Below, piece by piece: positions 60,345-64,000 of a stretch of DNA of 64,000 nt (position 1 is the stretch's first letter; the number at the start of each line of letters is the position of its first letter). Under the pieces are notes generated by a model. That model did not search any database. It was not told the origin of the DNA and saw nothing but the letters and a program-made list of their open reading frames with translations. The stretch comes from Lutjanus erythropterus (taxonomy: Eukaryota; Chordata; Actinopteri; Lutjaniformes; Lutjanidae). A program made the translations under genes and the position numbers. The stretch covers positions 10,448,331-10,512,330 of the forward strand of contig CM034613.1 of the NCBI GenBank assembly GCA_020091685.1. The letters run 5' to 3'.

Positions 60345-60925
60345 TTAAGGTTACTACATTTAGAATAGTTTCAGCCCTTTACTCTACCATCCAATGAGAA
60401 ACCACCATAATATAAGCCAAATATTGCTCTCTCAAAACCAACCAAATTCCATGGGTGAAATCAGTCATTTTACCTCTCAGAACATGTGAGTCGCTGGTCT
60501 ACCACTACTTCGATTTCTTAGTTTGTTTGTCTTCTTGTGTGACTTCAGTGAGTAAAAACGATAGTTTAGATCCACCAAAGTGACACAGTGACTTACTAAC
60601 TAAAAAACAGGTTGAGGCAGCGGTATCGCAGAAACTCCCATGTTCTGCAAGGTAAATGACTAATTTTGCCTATGGAGTTTGGTTGGTTTGAAGAGAGTGA
60701 TATTTAGCTCATATAACAGGAGTTTGACCTTTTTTAAGTTGCTAAAACATATTTTATTGCTGACCCTGTCTACAGCAGTTCATTGCTTAGCTTCTGTGCT
60801 GGTTCTCGTCTCTGCTTCTCCAAACTGGGGGCGTGTCATCATCTACTGTAAATAATACACTGAGTATCAATAAGTACCTCATCTAACCCCACATCAAATA
60901 ATCCAAACTATCCCCCCATTCCTTG
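60345..60925. mobile_element. foldback element family F, copy 4
   Basis: The left arm (about 60410-60510: CCAAATATTGCTCTCTCAAA; GAAATCAGTCATTTTACC; CGCTGGTCTACCACTAC) and right arm (about 60610-60720: GGCAGCGGTATCGCAG; TAATTTTGCCTATGGAG; AGAGAGTGATATTTAGCTC) are imperfect reverse complements. The outer right end reads ACATCAAATAATCCAAACTA. Confidence 0.75.
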
Positions 60926-61339
60926 ATCCTGAAGTTTCATTCTTCACCTTGAAATATAAGTCTATATATTGATCTCACCATTCATCGTATCACTAGATCG
61001 TATCACAGCAGATGAGATAAAAAAGTTTCCTCACTTTAATTTCCTCTTTGTCCTGTTTCCAAACTCTCTGATCACTTCTCCCTTTCCTTCCACATCCCCC
61101 CTTGTTAGAGCAATCGTTTCAGCTGTATAATAGCCCGGGGTAATCGGTTTCATTGAGTGTGTGTGTGTGTGTGCGTGTGTTCCAGCGGGGAGTCGTGCTG
61201 AGGGATCAGAAAGTGTTGAGGGATCAGATGACTTTTAAAACTTTTCTTTTCAGCCCTCCCTCTGTCTGTCTGACCTCCGGCTTCTGTTGATGCTTTTCAT
61301 GCCCTTTAAGACCCACAGGAGGGCCTCCATGTCTTGATA

Positions 61340-61341
<2 letters not shown>

Positions 61342-61378
<37 letters not shown>
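61342..61378 (+). repeat. (CA)n microsatellite followed by AT run
   Basis: CA run of about 37 bp, then a short ATATAT tract. Confidence 0.97.
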
Positions 61379-61385
<7 letters not shown>

Positions 61386-61699
61386 CAGACATACAGACTG
61401 AGCATGACCCTACATTAAATGCAGCTCTATGCTAAGTCATTACATTGGGCCCTTGGGAGACAGCAGATTGTTCTTGCGTGTAATGAACACAATCTAAATG
61501 TTCTTCCAGAGGAAATGCACGTCCTATATTTAGGATATCAGTTTAATATTAAATCTCATGCAGCATTGAAACTTGCTGACCTAAAATTAACCAAAAAGAT
61601 GTTTATAATAGTTAAATTGAGCAATATGTTAATGGAGTTTGACAGGCAGTGAGATAGGCAGTCACTGAACTCAAACTCCTATATATTATATAAGAATAT

Positions 61700-62250
61700 A
61701 GAATAGAAAAACTAAACAAAACACACTTTAAACCTAACTAAAAACTTGCCTAAAAGAGAAGATGTATTTAGTTTGCTTTTAATAGAGAACATTGTTGTAG
61801 CAGACCGAAGTTCATGTGGAAGAGAATTATTCCAGAGAGTCGGATCATAGTCACCGAAAACACCGTGAGTTGATTCTAGGTACAGTGAGGAGACCTTTAT
61901 TCGATCTCTCTGGTGTGTATTCAGTGAGCATGTCAACAGTGTAGGAAGGAGCTAAGCCAGTAAAACATTTAAAAACAATAAGAAGTATTTCAAAATCAGT
62001 TTTTTGTTTAACTGGGAGCCAGCGAAGAGAAGATAAAACAGGAGTTATGTGTTCAGACCTTCTGGTTTTTGTTAATACTCTGGCCGCTGCTCACTGAATA
62101 AGCTGGAGTTTATTTAACGTCTTCTTTGTCCGTCCAGCAAAAACTGCATGACAGTAATCCAGCTTACTAGAAATAAAAAGCATGAATTAGCTTTTCAGAG
62201 TCTGACTGAGACAAGAAACTTTTGAAGTTTGTTTGACCCCTTCGTCCACC
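61700..62250 (-). mobile_element. LINE-like retroelement remnant, antisense 3' region
   Basis: The minus-strand frame at 61712-61936 includes FGDYDPTLWNNSLPHELRSA followed by a KSKLNT stretch, a C-terminal signature of fish LINE reverse transcriptase ORFs (FGD..LWN.LP..LR). The plus-strand wording at 62015-62160 (GGGAGCCAGCGAAGAGAAG; GCATGACAGTAATCCAGCTT) continues the same dispersed repeat. No full reverse transcriptase is present. Confidence 0.65.
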
Positions 62251-63439
62251 TCCTCAATACAAGAACTTGTCCGCTCTTTATACTATGTTACCTGATGCGG
62301 ATGGGTTTGCATGGAAGTATCTTGAAACACCTGTGTCTCTCATACAGAAGCCTGAGGGTTTCTTCTGTATGTGCATGAGACACAGAGGGGTGTGACAAAA
62401 CATCTGTATTTGGAATGAGAACTGACTGACTAAAATCAGCGTGACGTCAGTAAGCTGAGCTCCTCCACAACCCTTCAAACTAGCCTGATAATAACAGAAA
62501 TGTGTTTCTTCTTTGTGATTTTACATTTTTGCGTGGGCCGGAACATCCACTCCACCATCTTGAGACAGCTGCACTCACTAACACGGAGATATTCTCCTCT
62601 GAAGCACATTTTCTCCAGCTGTTGTAAAGTTGTTTTGCTGTGAGAGATGAGTTCTTGAACGCAGCGCTGACAGATGGAGATGATTGACATCTCGAGATGG
62701 AGCTTTTCTCTCCTCTCCCGTCTTGCTCTGCGCTCATTCACTGCTGGCTGCTTTTTTTAATCATAAGAAATCCCAGTTTTCCTGCTGCCATTTCATTGAC
62801 CCCTCAAGAGGTTCTGCACCACAATATTCGGCCATGATTGAGGTCTGAGAGGGCTTACAGCAATCGATGCTCAAGGATTAGCGAGGAAACATCCAACAGA
62901 AGGCGTACTGTATTTATACACACGATGAAGAGATTTTCAGTATCCTTTTCAGTATCTATTTGTGTGTTGCTTCACTCCGTTTTCCTCTTCAGACCACTTA
63001 TAACTGATGCACCTGCTCTCAACTGAACTGAAGTACCAAACTAGACACAACAGTTTCCTCTTCGGTGTCGAATTTGAAATTCAGAGTAGTGGTTGTGCAC
63101 AAATTACCATGTATTGTACTTGTCAGAGGAGCTGTTTATAAGTCTTTTGGGATGAGTCCAAGTCAGGGTGAGAGGGGGATCTACCTGCATCTTTCAGAAA
63201 TGTGCTTCTTGGTTCAAGGACAGAAGTTACTGGAACACACTAACTGCATCGCAGCCTTTAGACACTCATCATTTTTCATCAGTCGAAATCTTACTGTGTT
63301 AAACTCTTCAATATTTTTTGCTTCAAGTCTCACAGCAGGCTAAATAATCTTAGCCTGAGCTCTGCCGCTAAAAGTTGAAGACTGATTGATAGTTGGGTGT
63401 CATGATATTATTGGTTGAAAGTGGTTGTTTCTATCTTTT

Positions 63440-63834
63440 GTGGGGGGGGGGGTCGAGTCACATGACCAGACGAGTCAGATTGAAGGTGCAAATTTTAGGA
63501 CTCAAGACCTGCTTGACTAACATTAAAAAAGACTTGACTTGATTTGAGGCAGAAGACTTGAAAGGACTTGACTTTTTAAATGAAATATTTGCATTTTTCT
63601 GGACATTGTGAGAAGTTACATTTGCATCATGTTTTTGAAACATGACAGTGATTTCTAGTGCAATGCACACAAAACAGGCGATATACTTCTGACTTAATTA
63701 TGGGAACTGGGATGAATCATCAGAATTTCATGTGACTTGACTTGACTTGCTTGATTTTCACCACAGTAACTTGAAAGTTAAGACTTAAGACTTGCTTGTG
63801 ACTTGCACATGTCTGACTTGCTCTCACCTCTGAT
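63440..63834 (+). repeat. GACTTG-rich dispersed repeat
   Basis: It begins after a run of about ten G with GTCGAGTCACATGACC, carries many ACTTGACTTG and AAGACTTG motifs and ends TGACTTGCTCTCACCTCTG, a recognisable fish repeat whose ends suggest a DNA element. Confidence 0.65.
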
Positions 63835-64000
63835 AACCACACATCATAGTTTGCTTTACTTTGCTTTACAGGAAGAAAACATGATTAGATTTTGATATAC
63901 AAATACAAAGAAATACATTTTTTTTCTATTTTCCTTTCATATATTTAAATAGGTGCACAGTATGTCCGGATATGTGATCTAAAAGAGTTTTTAAAAAGGC

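Larger units (their letters stand above)
58512..64000 (+). other. htr2c: htr2c intron, partial, running off the right edge
   Basis: After the 58511 exon end no reading frame resembling the next receptor segment (rest of TM4, ECL2, TM5 and onward) is visible up to 64000. The intron is therefore at least 5.5 kb. It contains a foldback repeat (about 60345-60925), a CA array (61342-61378), a LINE-like remnant (61700-62250) and a GACTTG-rich repeat (63440-63834). Stretches 58512-60340 and 62260-63440 show no recognisable feature. Confidence 0.8.

Noticed and set aside
1..64000. microRNAs hosted in mammalian HTR2C introns (miR-448, miR-1264, miR-1298, miR-1911, miR-1912, miR-764)
   Set aside because: I looked for miR-448- and miR-1298-like seeds with hairpins in the introns and upstream DNA and recognised none; the others could not be excluded by eye.
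58512..64000. next receptor exon (rest of TM4 through TM7)
   Set aside because: No frame with the PIPV motif, ECL2 cysteine, WCPFF or NPLVY motifs is present; it must lie beyond the window.
1..64000. CRISPR arrays, operons or other prokaryotic systems
   Set aside because: All regular arrays are eukaryotic micro- or minisatellites without unique spacers of constant length; splice sites and repeats are vertebrate.

Overview
The window looks like vertebrate, almost certainly teleost fish, nuclear DNA (ray-finned, probably an acanthomorph; the species cannot be read from the sequence). The evidence is sparse coding sequence in two short exons with GT-AG splice sites, many long (CA)n/(GT)n microsatellites, and several decayed Tc1-like transposons, tRNA-derived SINE fragments and other repeats I recognise as common in fish genomes. 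It holds no bacterial genes, operons or CRISPR arrays.

The one confident gene is a 5-HT2 family serotonin receptor on the + strand, best called an htr2c homologue. Two coding exons are present: 45027-45441 (N-terminus, TM1, TM2) and 58311-58511 (ECL1, TM3, ICL2, start of TM4), separated by a 12.9-kb phase-1 intron. The exon or exons for the rest of TM4 through TM7 and the C-tail are not in the window, so the gene runs off the right edge. A codon split across the intron gives Asp in an ILYDY motif, as in 5-HT2C and unlike 5-HT2A. Upstream, 37867-38024 has the look of a non-coding 5' exon, and 44356-45026 may be further 5' UTR.

Layout: 1-37.8 kb is non-coding, either upstream of the gene or within a long 5' intron, and is filled with repeats (a GAACC-rich inverted-repeat element in four same-direction copies, Tc1-like remnants, foldback elements, a dispersed 26-bp minisatellite, CA/GT arrays). 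37.9-45.0 kb holds the candidate 5' exon, an A-rich tandem array, a CpG-rich islet, a (TCC)n tract and a fifth GAACC element in the opposite direction. 45.0-58.5 kb is the receptor core, with an intron carrying a Tc1 fragment, SINE fragments, a 350-bp tandem repeat with an embedded GTTA array, and facing (CA)n and (TG)n arrays. 58.5-64 kb is the next intron with a foldback element, a LINE-like remnant and a GACTTG-rich repeat.

The most interesting points concern the receptor. The ICL2 segment that is A-to-I edited in mammals keeps its amino acids, but the mammalian B-site adenosine is a C, and the position of the mammalian alternative donor GU1 reads AT instead of GT. I found no clearly new biological system.
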